DNA of 33,623 nt from Candidatus Udaeobacter sp. GTDB lineage: Bacteria; Verrucomicrobiota; Verrucomicrobiia; Chthoniobacterales; UBA10450. The stretch is taken from NCBI GenBank assembly GCA_013372845.1, contig JAALOD010000022.1:1-33623 (forward strand), read 5' to 3'. This document shows, in pieces, positions 18,733-26,385 of the stretch. The first letter of the stretch is position 1, and every line of letters begins with the position of its first letter. The notes below the pieces were generated by a model. The model saw nothing but the letters and a program-made list of their open reading frames with translations, made no database searches and was not told where the DNA came from. The translations under genes and the position numbers were made by a program.

Positions 18733-19155
18733 TCAGTACTCTTCGCCGTCGTCCTCTTTGGGTGGCGCTACGCGATCGTCCACTGCGTAGGCATGAAGCA
18801 TTACCGCGATGAGGTAGAAGAAAAACAGACCGAGACCCCAGCCCGCGGAAGCGAATGCCGCCAACAACACGAAGATCCCCACTGGGATCGCACCAAACAT
18901 CCATAGAAAGCCCGCGAGCTTGTGTCCCTTATAAATATGTCCAAGGCCGGGAATGATACTGAAGATAACCGCGATGGCGTCACTCGCTTTGCCTTCCGCC
19001 GTTTCAGTCGCCCCGCGCGTCCAATCACACCGGTCGCAGCGCGTGGCATCCTTAGGCAGCAAATGGCCGCAGTATGGACACGGCATTTTATCTCCAGTGC
19101 TCGGCTCAGCGCTAGCCGTTGGCGCATCCGTGTACTCCACACTCATTTCAATCAT
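18733..19155 (-). CDS. zinc-ribbon protein with C-terminal membrane domain
   Basis: About 140 residues from ATG 19155 (MIEMSVEY) or ATG 19146 (MSVEY); neither has a clear ribosome-binding site. The longer open frame, to 19278, would run into the divergent gene and is unlikely. A CPYCGHLLPKDATRCDRCDW zinc ribbon (CxxC-x10-CxxC) precedes two or three hydrophobic helices. The first holds PGLGHIYKGHKLAGFLWM, reminiscent of TM2-type or DUF5683-type proteins, in which a GxGxxY-G turn links membrane helices. The C-terminus is acidic (EDDGEEY). Function unknown. It is divergent from the metallo-beta-lactamase-fold gene with only about 35 bases between likely starts. Confidence 0.7.
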   Translation of the reverse strand: MIEMSVEYTDAPTASAEPSTGDKMPCPYCGHLLPKDATRCDRCDWTRGATETAEGKASDAIAVIFSIIPGLGHIYKGHKLAGFLWMFGAIPVGIFVLLAAFASAGWGLGLFFFYLIAVMLHAYAVDDRVAPPKEDDGEEY

Positions 19156-19188
19156 TGAAGGCAGGCACGCGGAATTCGTCAAGCAAAC

Positions 19189-20160
19189 TTGCAGTTGGCC
19201 GCGATACAACGCTCCGGTAGAATCGGCTGCAAAGGATTGAAAGGCGCGCTTCTTCTTTTCTTCGGATTCTCCACGCAAATCTTAGGCGCGGGGCTGAATT
19301 CTTATACTGACCTGATTGCAAAGGACGCTGGCGCAATGCCACGCAGCGGAGTGCGCGTGACGTACCTCGGCACGAATGGTTACCAATTCGAGTTTCAGGG
19401 GCACGCTCTGCTGGTCGATCCGTACTTTTCGCGCGTGGATCTTTTCAGTATTGCACTCGGTTCGCGTCTTCAGCCGAACATTTCGCGTGTCGAAGGGGGA
19501 ATGCGATATCTCGCGCCCAAGGCGGACGCGATCCTGGTTACTCACGGGCATTTCGATCATCTCCTCGACGTTCCGATTGTCATGTCGAGAACGCACGCGC
19601 GTCTCATTACTTCGGCCTCAGCTGTTGAACTTGCGAAACGAGCAGGCGCTTCATCGCCGAAAGCGTTTGGGGTAAGCGCCGGAGATGTGCGGCGGGTTGG
19701 TCCTTGGAAAATTCGCGTGTTGCCTGCCACGCATGATCGTCTTTTTGGCAAGGTGCCCTTCGATCAACGCCAAATGCGCAGTTCCGGCCCGCCGCAGCAT
19801 CCGGCCGATTGGGTTTGTGGCGAGCCGCTGGCGTTTCTTATCGAAGTTGGAGACCAGCGCATTTATATAGATTCTGGTGGGACACCTACGCAATTGCCGC
19901 CTCGCGAGCGCGTCGATCTCGCAATTCTGGGTATGGCACTGCCAGATTCACGGGCGCGATTGCCTCGCGCGCTCGAACGTCTCGAGCCACGCTACATTTT
20001 GCCGAGTCACCAGGACAATTTCTTTCAGCCGTTGGACGCCGGATTTCAATTCGGCCCGCTTACAGACTTCTCCCGGGTGCGGCGCGATTGCCAGCAAGCG
20101 AATCATGGCCGCTTAATTCTGCTCGATTATTTTCGACCATGGACACTGCGGAAAAAATAA
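19189..20160 (+). CDS. MBL-fold metal-dependent hydrolase, UlaG-like
   Basis: Metallo-beta-lactamase-fold protein, 323 residues if the TTG at 19189 is used; a second TTG at 19237 is preceded by AAAGGA. Either way the N-terminus has a hydrophobic segment (GALLLFFGFSTQILGAG), suggesting export or anchoring. Metal ligands: H119, H121, D123, H124 in VTHGHFDHLLD, H182 in LPATHDRLFG, D228 in IYIDSGGTP and H274 in LPSHQDNF. The layout is that of UlaG/NAPE-PLD-like hydrolases acting on lactones, phosphodiesters or phospholipids; the substrate is unknown. The cyclase gene starts 22 bases before its stop in another frame, so the two are translationally linked. Confidence 0.82.
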   Translation: MQLAAIQRSGRIGCKGLKGALLLFFGFSTQILGAGLNSYTDLIAKDAGAMPRSGVRVTYLGTNGYQFEFQGHALLVDPYFSRVDLFSIALGSRLQPNISRVEGGMRYLAPKADAILVTHGHFDHLLDVPIVMSRTHARLITSASAVELAKRAGASSPKAFGVSAGDVRRVGPWKIRVLPATHDRLFGKVPFDQRQMRSSGPPQHPADWVCGEPLAFLIEVGDQRIYIDSGGTPTQLPPRERVDLAILGMALPDSRARLPRALERLEPRYILPSHQDNFFQPLDAGFQFGPLTDFSRVRRDCQQANHGRLILLDYFRPWTLRKK

Positions 20161-21698
20161 CTCGAACGCGCGAACGCTATGGTCTTCTCATTACCGCGCT
20201 CGCGCCGGTGGTTCCGCAAATTCTCGGGAGCGCGTTCAACATCTGGTACAACACAACGGTAATTCAGCCGTTACTTGTTTCTCCCGCTTTGAAGCAGCGT
20301 TTTTTCGAAACCGTCGTCGTTTACAACTTCGTAGTCTATCCCATCGGCATTTTCTTGTGGCTCAGTCGAATTTTCTCGTTTCGTGATCTGTTCCACCGTC
20401 TTTGCGCGAGATCATCGGTCGATTCTTCGTCACTTATGACTGCGCGCCGTCGACTGATTCATCTGCCATGGTTTGCTGCGGCAATTTGCGGTACTGCCTG
20501 GTTTTTGTGCATTCCCGTTTTTATTGGCGCGCTCCTGCACGTGCAAAATCCACTTGATCCGCGATTGCTCATGCATTTGCCGATTTCGTTCTGCGTTTCC
20601 GGGTTCATCGCAGTGACGCATTCATTTTTTCTGGTCGAACTGGCCAGTTACTGGGGATTGTTTCCCATCTTCTTTAGAGACGAACGCGCCGATCTGATCC
20701 CGGGCGTGTTTACGCTGTCGTTGCGCGGCCGCGGAATCTTGTGGGCGATATCCGCGTCAATCTGCCCGATCGCTTCACTTTTATTGCTTATGTTTGCGCC
20801 GCGGTCACCGACCATTAATACGGAATGGTTCGCCGTCTTTGTAGGTGTCGTCGGTATCGCGTTCGGAATTTTCACCGCATTGATGATGAGCTGGCTGGTC
20901 GCGAAACCGATCGATCAACTGAGTGCCGCAGCGGATGCGGTCGCGCGTGGCAGGTTTGATGTCGATCTCGGGGTAGCGCGGGCGGATGAATTTGGACGGT
21001 TACTTGGCGAATTCGACAACATGGTTCGCGAACTCAGAGACAAGGAGAAATTACGCCAGACATTCGGCTTGCACGTCGGCAAACGCGCGGCCGAACAAAT
21101 TCTGGCGCACGATCCCGGATTGAGCGGCGTCGAGGAAGAGATCACGGTGATGTTTGTGGACATGCGTTCCTGGACCGCACGAACGAGCGTATCTGCACCG
21201 AGCGACGTGGTTGAAGTAATGAATGATTTTTTTCGGGTAACCGTTCGCGTCGTCGAGGAAAAACATCGCGGGATGGTGAACAAATATCTAGGCGACGGAT
21301 TCATGGCGATTTTTGGCGTGGGCGACTTCCGCTCCAATCACGCCGGCGATGCAGTTGCCGCCGGCCGGGAAATTTTGTTCGCGGTAAGGCAGTTGAATGA
21401 CGAGCTTGCGGCAAAAGGTCGCGCACCGATCCAAATCGGAATTGGAATTCATTCGGGGCCGGCGATTGTGGGAAGCATCGGCTCGCCCCAAAGACTCGAG
21501 TTCACTGCCATTGGAAACACCGTGAATATCGCTTCGCGCATGCAGGGCCTGACGAAGACGACCGGAAGACCGCTGCTGGTGACAGCGGCAGTGCGAGATC
21601 GTTCCGGTGATTCGTTCAGCTTCGAGGAACTACCGCCACAGGAAGTCCGCGGCATCGACGGGCGATTGGCGATCTTTGCTGTGCAATACGAGGGCTAA
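20139..21698 (+). CDS. membrane-bound class III adenylate cyclase with HAMP linker
   Basis: 519 residues from ATG 20139; the frame is open 110 codons earlier, inside the MBL gene. About six hydrophobic segments lie in residues 15-250. A HAMP-like linker follows (KPIDQLSAAADAVARGRFDVD, about 256-300), then the cyclase domain from about 330. Metal-binding Asp: D341 (FVDMRSW) and D386 (YLGDGFMA). K382 is the adenine-selecting Lys. T456 sits where mammalian cyclases have Asp and, with N463 and R467 (TAIGNTVNIASR), gives the class IIIb pattern, whose members are often bicarbonate-responsive. All catalytic residues are present, so it should make cAMP. The signal read by the membrane part is unknown. 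Confidence 0.9.
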   Translation: MDTAEKITRTRERYGLLITALAPVVPQILGSAFNIWYNTTVIQPLLVSPALKQRFFETVVVYNFVVYPIGIFLWLSRIFSFRDLFHRLCARSSVDSSSLMTARRRLIHLPWFAAAICGTAWFLCIPVFIGALLHVQNPLDPRLLMHLPISFCVSGFIAVTHSFFLVELASYWGLFPIFFRDERADLIPGVFTLSLRGRGILWAISASICPIASLLLLMFAPRSPTINTEWFAVFVGVVGIAFGIFTALMMSWLVAKPIDQLSAAADAVARGRFDVDLGVARADEFGRLLGEFDNMVRELRDKEKLRQTFGLHVGKRAAEQILAHDPGLSGVEEEITVMFVDMRSWTARTSVSAPSDVVEVMNDFFRVTVRVVEEKHRGMVNKYLGDGFMAIFGVGDFRSNHAGDAVAAGREILFAVRQLNDELAAKGRAPIQIGIGIHSGPAIVGSIGSPQRLEFTAIGNTVNIASRMQGLTKTTGRPLLVTAAVRDRSGDSFSFEELPPQEVRGIDGRLAIFAVQYEG

Positions 21699-21700
21699 TC

Positions 21701-22455
21701 ATGACGTCGCTCTCTGAGATCGTTAACTATACAAATGATTTTCTGCGCATTCGCGAAATAGGCGATTGGGAGAACGCACTTAATGGTCTGCAGATCGAAA
21801 ACTCAGGAGGTGTGAGCAAGATCGGAGCGAGCGTTGACGCTTCGACACGAGTCCTGGAAGCCGCAGTGAAACAGAATGTCGATCTTGTGATCGTGCACCA
21901 CGGTTTGTTTTGGCCAGGTTTGCAACGGGTGACTGGGGTGTTGCGTCGGCAACTGGAACTCGCCTTTGAAAACAACATCGCGCTTTACAGCGCGCATCTG
22001 CCGCTCGATCTCCATCCACAGGTCGGCAACAACGCACAGCTTGCAGCGGTGCTCGGACTTACATCAAATCAGCCGTTCTTCGAAGAAAAAGGCCAATTGA
22101 TCGGCGTGAAGGCAGGCGTTTCGTTGCCGCGCGATGAAGTCGATCGCACATTGCAAAAAGCACTCAGCGGTCCGGTAAAAGCCTTCATGTTCGGTCCGAC
22201 GAAAACTGGAACAATCGGGATCATTACCGGCGGCGCCGGCTCGGAAATCTACAAAGTTGCGCAGGAGGGGATCGACACTTTTATCACAGGCGAAGCGCCG
22301 CATTGGGCGGCAGTGGCGGCCGATGAGCTTGGGATGAATCTCCTGCTCGGCGGACATTACGCCACCGAAGTTTTCGGTGTAAAAGCGCTGGCGGCGCATT
22401 TGTCCAAACGTTTAAAGTTCCATGGGCCTTCATCGATTGCCCAACGGGAATGTGA
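21701..22455 (+). pseudogene. Nif3-like dinuclear metal centre protein with 3' frameshift
   Basis: Nif3/YbgI/DUF34 family, a dinuclear metal hexamer linked in other bacteria to GTP cyclohydrolase-like chemistry. Ligands are present: H66-H67 in IVHHGLFW, D103 in AHLPLDLHP, H219 and E223 in LGGHYATEVFG. After F240 (22420) the frame reads on into unrelated sequence to 22756. One extra C in TTCCATGG would restore KFPWAFIDCPTGM and a TGA at 22453-22455, giving about 251 residues, the family length and its usual ending. So a single C was lost at about 22419-22421. All ligands lie before the break, so a protein with an aberrant tail might still fold. It starts 2 bases after the cyclase stop. Confidence 0.85.
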
Positions 22456-22460
22456 TCTGA

Positions 22461-23349
22461 ATGATCGCGACACACTGTCGAAGCGCGTTCGACGTTTTTG
22501 TATCGTCTTAGCTGTTCTATTGATCATTCCGTCTCCGACTTGGCTCAGTCAAAGGCAAGCCAACACAGCTAAGTGGATACAAGGTTGTTCGAGTCACTAC
22601 AGCCCTTTAAACAAAATGATAATGCCGTCCGCATCAATGGCGGCGGCAAATTTCTGGTGGATACCGGCTCCAATCAAATCATCTGAACGCGGCTGCGCTG
22701 CGTCGTTCGGTGAAACGTCGCAAGGCGCCTGTTTACATCCAGCAAACTCGAATTAACGGCAGCACTCCCGTGGGTTTGCGCAAAGTCTCATAGCTGGCGG
22801 CATGAGTTTTGGCAGCACTCGTGACGCTGCGCAAGTCAGCCAGCCGATACTGCGGCACCCTTGATGGCGTTTGGGTCTGGATTCTCACCCGGCACAAAGC
22901 CGTAATCAATTGCCGGACAAAACTTATTTTCTTTAAAGTGGATCAGCCCGACATGATCTCAGTTCTGTCGCCGAGGAAAAATTTACCGAGAATCCTTTGC
23001 GCGGAGAGAAACGGCGCCTTAACCGTGCCCTGTTCGATCCGTGGCAGCCTCGTCTGTTCGTCGATACGGGCGCATTTATTCGTATTTTCCACGAAGCTTT
23101 CTTAAATCAGTCGCGTTTCGATCGAAGCACACGGTCTCGCACATTTTGCACGCGGTGCTTCGCGGAAAAATCGTGGGCGAATCAACGACTTAAGATTGGC
23201 GCTTCAAAACGCGCCGGCAAATTTGGCGTTACGGCATGCCTAACTTCACCCGGCGCAGGGCAGGCCAGATCAGCGGATCCTGGGATGGATACGCTCTACG
23301 ACTGTCATGGATCATCGACCTCGACAGCATGAATCTCTTTTTGAAATAA
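22461..23349 (+). pseudogene. remnant of a secreted two-domain retropepsin-like aspartyl protease
   Basis: No frame is open throughout, but pieces from different frames make one protein. A signal-like stretch RRFCIVLAVLLIIPS is at about 22486-22530. FLVDTGSNQII (22651-22683) holds the first D-T-G active site, then TGA. With small insertions the text continues LNAAALRRS, RINGSTPVGLRKVS and DGVLGLDFLTRHKAVINC (about 22864-22915), the usual end of a retropepsin domain. A second D-T-G, LFVDTGA, is at 23054-23074. The tail restores to DGILGMDTLYDCHAIIDLD, ending LFLK-TAA at 23347-23349. At least six missing bases are needed. The match to bacterial retropepsin-like proteases (DTG/DTA near the start, G-x-L-G-x-D-x-L with A-I-I-D near the end) occurs twice. 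Confidence 0.7.
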
Positions 23350-23434
23350 TTGTGTGCGCGCTGGCGGTGCCACTTTGTTTTCTCTTTAAAGTTTTTGCTT
23401 TCGTAAATCGTCGGACGCTGTTCTTTGTTCGCCG

Positions 23435-25036
23435 ATGACTGCGGCCGAAGATCGGCGAGGAAGCACCCGCGCGGCAGGAGTGGTGGGCATGGCGATCCTG
23501 TCGAGTCGGGTGCTTGGCTTAATTCGCGAAACGGTTTTTGCCGGTCTTTTCGGCGCGGGAAGAAATCTCGATGCGTTCCTGATGGCGTTTCGATTGCCGA
23601 ATCTGCTGCGCGATTTGTTCGCTGAAGGCGCGCTGTCGACGGCATTCATCACGACGTTTTCGAAGAAAATCGCCGTCGAAGGCGATGAATCGGCGTGGCG
23701 ACTTGCGAACAAAGTTGCCACGCTCACAGCCGTTTTCATGAGCGCAGTCACGCTGCTCGGTATCGCGTTCGCGCCGCAACTTGTGGAGCTTTTAACATGG
23801 GGAAGCTGGTCGCCGGACAAGACCGAACTGACCATCTTGCTCACGCGCATCATGTGGCCCTTCATGTTGCTGGTGTCGCTTGCGGCGCTGGTGATGGGCA
23901 TGCTCAACGCGAAGCACGTCTTCGGCCCGCCGGCGATGGCGTCGAGTTATTTCAATCTCGGTTCGATTATTGGCGGCGTCGCCATCGGATGGTGGCTTGA
24001 TCCAAATTTCGGTGCACGATCGCTGATAGGATTGGCAATCGGGACGCTGATCGGTGGCGCCTGGCAATTAGCAGGACAATTTCCGTCTCTTTGGCGCGTT
24101 GGCTACAAGTATCACGCCGATTTTCAATGGCGTGACGAAGGCGTGCGTACTGTGCTCACGTTAATGGGACCTGCGGTGATTGCTGCAAGCGCCGTGCAGG
24201 TGAACGTGCTCATCAACAGCGGATTTGCGGCAAGCCTTGGCAATGGTCCGGTCAGTTGGTTGAACATTGCGTTTCGTCTGATGCAGTTGCCGCTGGGGAT
24301 TTTCGGCGTGGCGATTGGAACAGTGACTCTTCCGCTGGTATCGAAAAGCGCGGCCGTCGGAAATATGGACGAGTTTCGCGCGATTCTCGCTCGTGGGATA
24401 AGACTCGCATTTTTGCTCACTATTCCATCAGCGATTGGGCTGGCGATGTTCGCCTCCCCCATCATCAGTGTGATCTATCAGCACGGGCGATTTAACGCGC
24501 AAATGACGCGAGAGACTGCCGGCGCGCTGGAGTATTACGCAGTCGGTCTCGTTTCTTATGCAGTGTTGAAGGTGCTAACCCCTGCGTTTTACGCGATCGG
24601 CAAACGCAACACGCCAATGATCATCAGTTTCTTTGCGATTGGCGCGAATCTTTTTCTGAACTGGCTTTTTACATTTCGACTTGGCTGGGGACATCGCGGT
24701 CTGGCGTTTTCAACGAGCCTGGTTGCAACAATCAATTTCCTGTTGCTTTACGCGTTAATGCGACGCCACGTGCGCAGGCTGGAAACACGACAGCTGCTGA
24801 TCGGCCTTGGAAAAATGTGTCTTGCTGGCGCAGTGTTGGCGCTGGTTTGCTGGGCGGCAAACTACTGGTGGCTCGGCGCGTGGTCGGAGCTGCGCTTTTT
24901 CCCAAAACTATGCGAGCTGCTCATTGCAATCGCGTTTGGCGCCGCGGCGTTCTTTGGCTGCGCTTACTTACTGCGCGTGAGCGAGGTGCAGGACATCGTT
25001 GATATTTTTCGGCGAAGGATAAATCGCGCGTTGTAG
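23435..25036 (+). CDS. murJ: lipid II flippase MurJ
   Basis: Inner-membrane flippase that moves lipid II to the periplasmic face for peptidoglycan synthesis. 533 residues with about 14 hydrophobic helices. The N-terminal MurJ/MviN signatures are clear: SSRVLGLIRETVFAGLFG, LDAFLMAFRLPNLLRDLFAEG and ALSTAFITTF. Later come GNGPVSWLNIAFRLMQLPLG and GVAIGTVTLPLVS. It starts at ATG 23435, after the broken retropepsin gene, and ends at TAG 25034-25036, beside a TGTAG-type inverted repeat. Confidence 0.95.
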   Translation: MTAAEDRRGSTRAAGVVGMAILSSRVLGLIRETVFAGLFGAGRNLDAFLMAFRLPNLLRDLFAEGALSTAFITTFSKKIAVEGDESAWRLANKVATLTAVFMSAVTLLGIAFAPQLVELLTWGSWSPDKTELTILLTRIMWPFMLLVSLAALVMGMLNAKHVFGPPAMASSYFNLGSIIGGVAIGWWLDPNFGARSLIGLAIGTLIGGAWQLAGQFPSLWRVGYKYHADFQWRDEGVRTVLTLMGPAVIAASAVQVNVLINSGFAASLGNGPVSWLNIAFRLMQLPLGIFGVAIGTVTLPLVSKSAAVGNMDEFRAILARGIRLAFLLTIPSAIGLAMFASPIISVIYQHGRFNAQMTRETAGALEYYAVGLVSYAVLKVLTPAFYAIGKRNTPMIISFFAIGANLFLNWLFTFRLGWGHRGLAFSTSLVATINFLLLYALMRRHVRRLETRQLLIGLGKMCLAGAVLALVCWAANYWWLGAWSELRFFPKLCELLIAIAFGAAAFFGCAYLLRVSEVQDIVDIFRRRINRAL

Positions 25037-25038
25037 AG

Positions 25039-25098
25039 AATTGTAGGCGTCTGTGTCAGACGCAATCGCGATGGCGTTCACAGAAACGCCCTACAATT
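25039..25098. repeat. TGTAG-ended inverted repeat between murJ and the trans-sulfuration gene
   Basis: AATTGTAGGCGT (25039-25050) pairs with ACGCCCTACAATT (25086-25098) with one base bulged. Inside are CTGTGTCAGACGC and GCGTTCACAG arms. It lies between convergent genes, just after the murJ stop and overlapping the very 3' end of the minus-strand gene, and could act as a two-way terminator. It is related to the copies at 2644-2668 and 29780-29909. Confidence 0.65.
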
Positions 25099-26212
25099 AC
25101 CCAAGCGCTTGATCGAGATCTTCAATCAGGTCTTCCGCGTTTTCCAGACCAATGGACAATCGCAACAGGCCTTCAGGCGACGTTGTCCCTGCTCCCTCGA
25201 TCGATGCTCGATGCTCGATCAAACTTTCCACTCCGCCGAGACTGGTCGCGCGAGTAAAGATTTTTATTTTGGCGGCGACTGACATTGCTGCGTCGCGCCC
25301 GTCCTTCACTTCGAAGGAAAGCATCCCACCAAACGTCGACATCTGTTTTGCGGCAATCTCATGTCCAGGATGCGCCTTCAATCCGGGATAGTGGACGCGT
25401 GACACCTTTCGATGTCGGGAAAGGAAATCGGCGACTTTCATCGCGTTTTCGGAATGCGCACGCATCCGCCAGGGAAGGGTGCGCATACCACGCAGAATCA
25501 GCCAGCAATCAAAAGGCGAGGGGACCGCTCCGCCCTCGTATTGAATACTGCGGATACGTTGGAAAAAATCATTCTCGACTTTGGAAACAACAATTCCTCC
25601 GAGCACGTCACAATGACCGCCGAAATATTTTGTCGTGGAATGCAGGATCAAATCCGCACCGAGGTCAAATGGGCGCTGTAATATTGGCGCCCAGGTATTA
25701 TCACAAACGCAGATCGCACCCGCTGTGTGGACAATCTTCGCGACAGCAGCGAGATCGACAATTTTTAACAGCGGATTAGATGGGGTTTCCATCCAGGCGA
25801 GTTTTGTCTTCGGGCGCAGCGCCTTTTCCGCGGCGCGAAGATCGCTCATGTCGACAAAGCTCATGTCGAGTCCCCAGCGCTGGAAAACTTCTCGCAGTAA
25901 TCGCGATGTTCCGTAGTACGCGTCCACATGCGCGAGGATGTGATCGCCCGGCGCCAGCGCCTGAAAGATGGACATGCTCGCTCCCGTCCCGGAAGCGAAA
26001 GCGGCTGCTGCGGCGCCGCCTTCCAGTGCGCTAATGCCGTGTTCGAGTTCCTGGCGGTTTGGATTGTTGTTGCGCGTGTACATGAACCCGCGGGAGTACG
26101 TGCCCTCGGTGTCTCGCTCGAACGTCGTTGAAAGATGAATCGGCGACGAAACCGCGCCGGTCGCCGGATCAATGGCATGTCCCGCATGGACAGCTAGAGT
26201 CTCGATTTTCAT
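25097..26212 (-). CDS. PLP-dependent trans-sulfuration enzyme (cystathionine gamma-synthase/lyase type)
   Basis: Cys/Met-metabolism PLP enzyme of 371 residues. The PLP lysine is K195 in LILHSTTKYFGGH. Other family features are YTRNNNPNRQELE, the ring-stacking Tyr in DAYYGTSRLL, PSNPLLKIVDL and SLGGVESLIEHRAS near the C-terminus. Members include cystathionine gamma-synthase (MetB), gamma-lyase and O-acetylhomoserine sulfhydrylase, which cannot be told apart reliably by eye. The size and SLGGVESL match MetB/gamma-lyase. It is divergent from the glutamate dehydrogenase gene across about 170 bases containing a 13-bp direct repeat. Confidence 0.88.
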   Translation of the reverse strand: MKIETLAVHAGHAIDPATGAVSSPIHLSTTFERDTEGTYSRGFMYTRNNNPNRQELEHGISALEGGAAAAAFASGTGASMSIFQALAPGDHILAHVDAYYGTSRLLREVFQRWGLDMSFVDMSDLRAAEKALRPKTKLAWMETPSNPLLKIVDLAAVAKIVHTAGAICVCDNTWAPILQRPFDLGADLILHSTTKYFGGHCDVLGGIVVSKVENDFFQRIRSIQYEGGAVPSPFDCWLILRGMRTLPWRMRAHSENAMKVADFLSRHRKVSRVHYPGLKAHPGHEIAAKQMSTFGGMLSFEVKDGRDAAMSVAAKIKIFTRATSLGGVESLIEHRASIEGAGTTSPEGLLRLSIGLENAEDLIEDLDQALG

Positions 26213-26279
26213 TGTGGTTGGTTTTTCGAACGGACGCTACGGGTTGCAAATGCGGTTGTCGACCTTATGCTGTTGCGGC

Positions 26280-26315
26280 TTTCGGGGTTGACTCACGAAC
26301 GGTTTCGGGGTTGAC
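26280..26315. promoter_or_regulatory. 13-bp perfect direct repeat in a divergent promoter region
   Basis: TTTCGGGGTTGAC occurs at 26280-26292 and 26303-26315, 23 bases apart start to start, about two helical turns. It lies between the divergent trans-sulfuration and glutamate dehydrogenase genes. It could be a tandem operator. No regulator can be named. Confidence 0.4.
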
Positions 26316-26385
26316 GGCTCCATTCGCCCGGCGCAAATAGCAGCTGCATTTGGCGACCGACCGGTCCAGCGTGCGAGTTTATTTC

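Noticed and set aside
19809-20138. 110-residue N-terminal extension of the cyclase frame
   Set aside because: It is an overlapping frame inside the MBL-fold gene with no resemblance to a domain; ATG 20139 gives a normal start.
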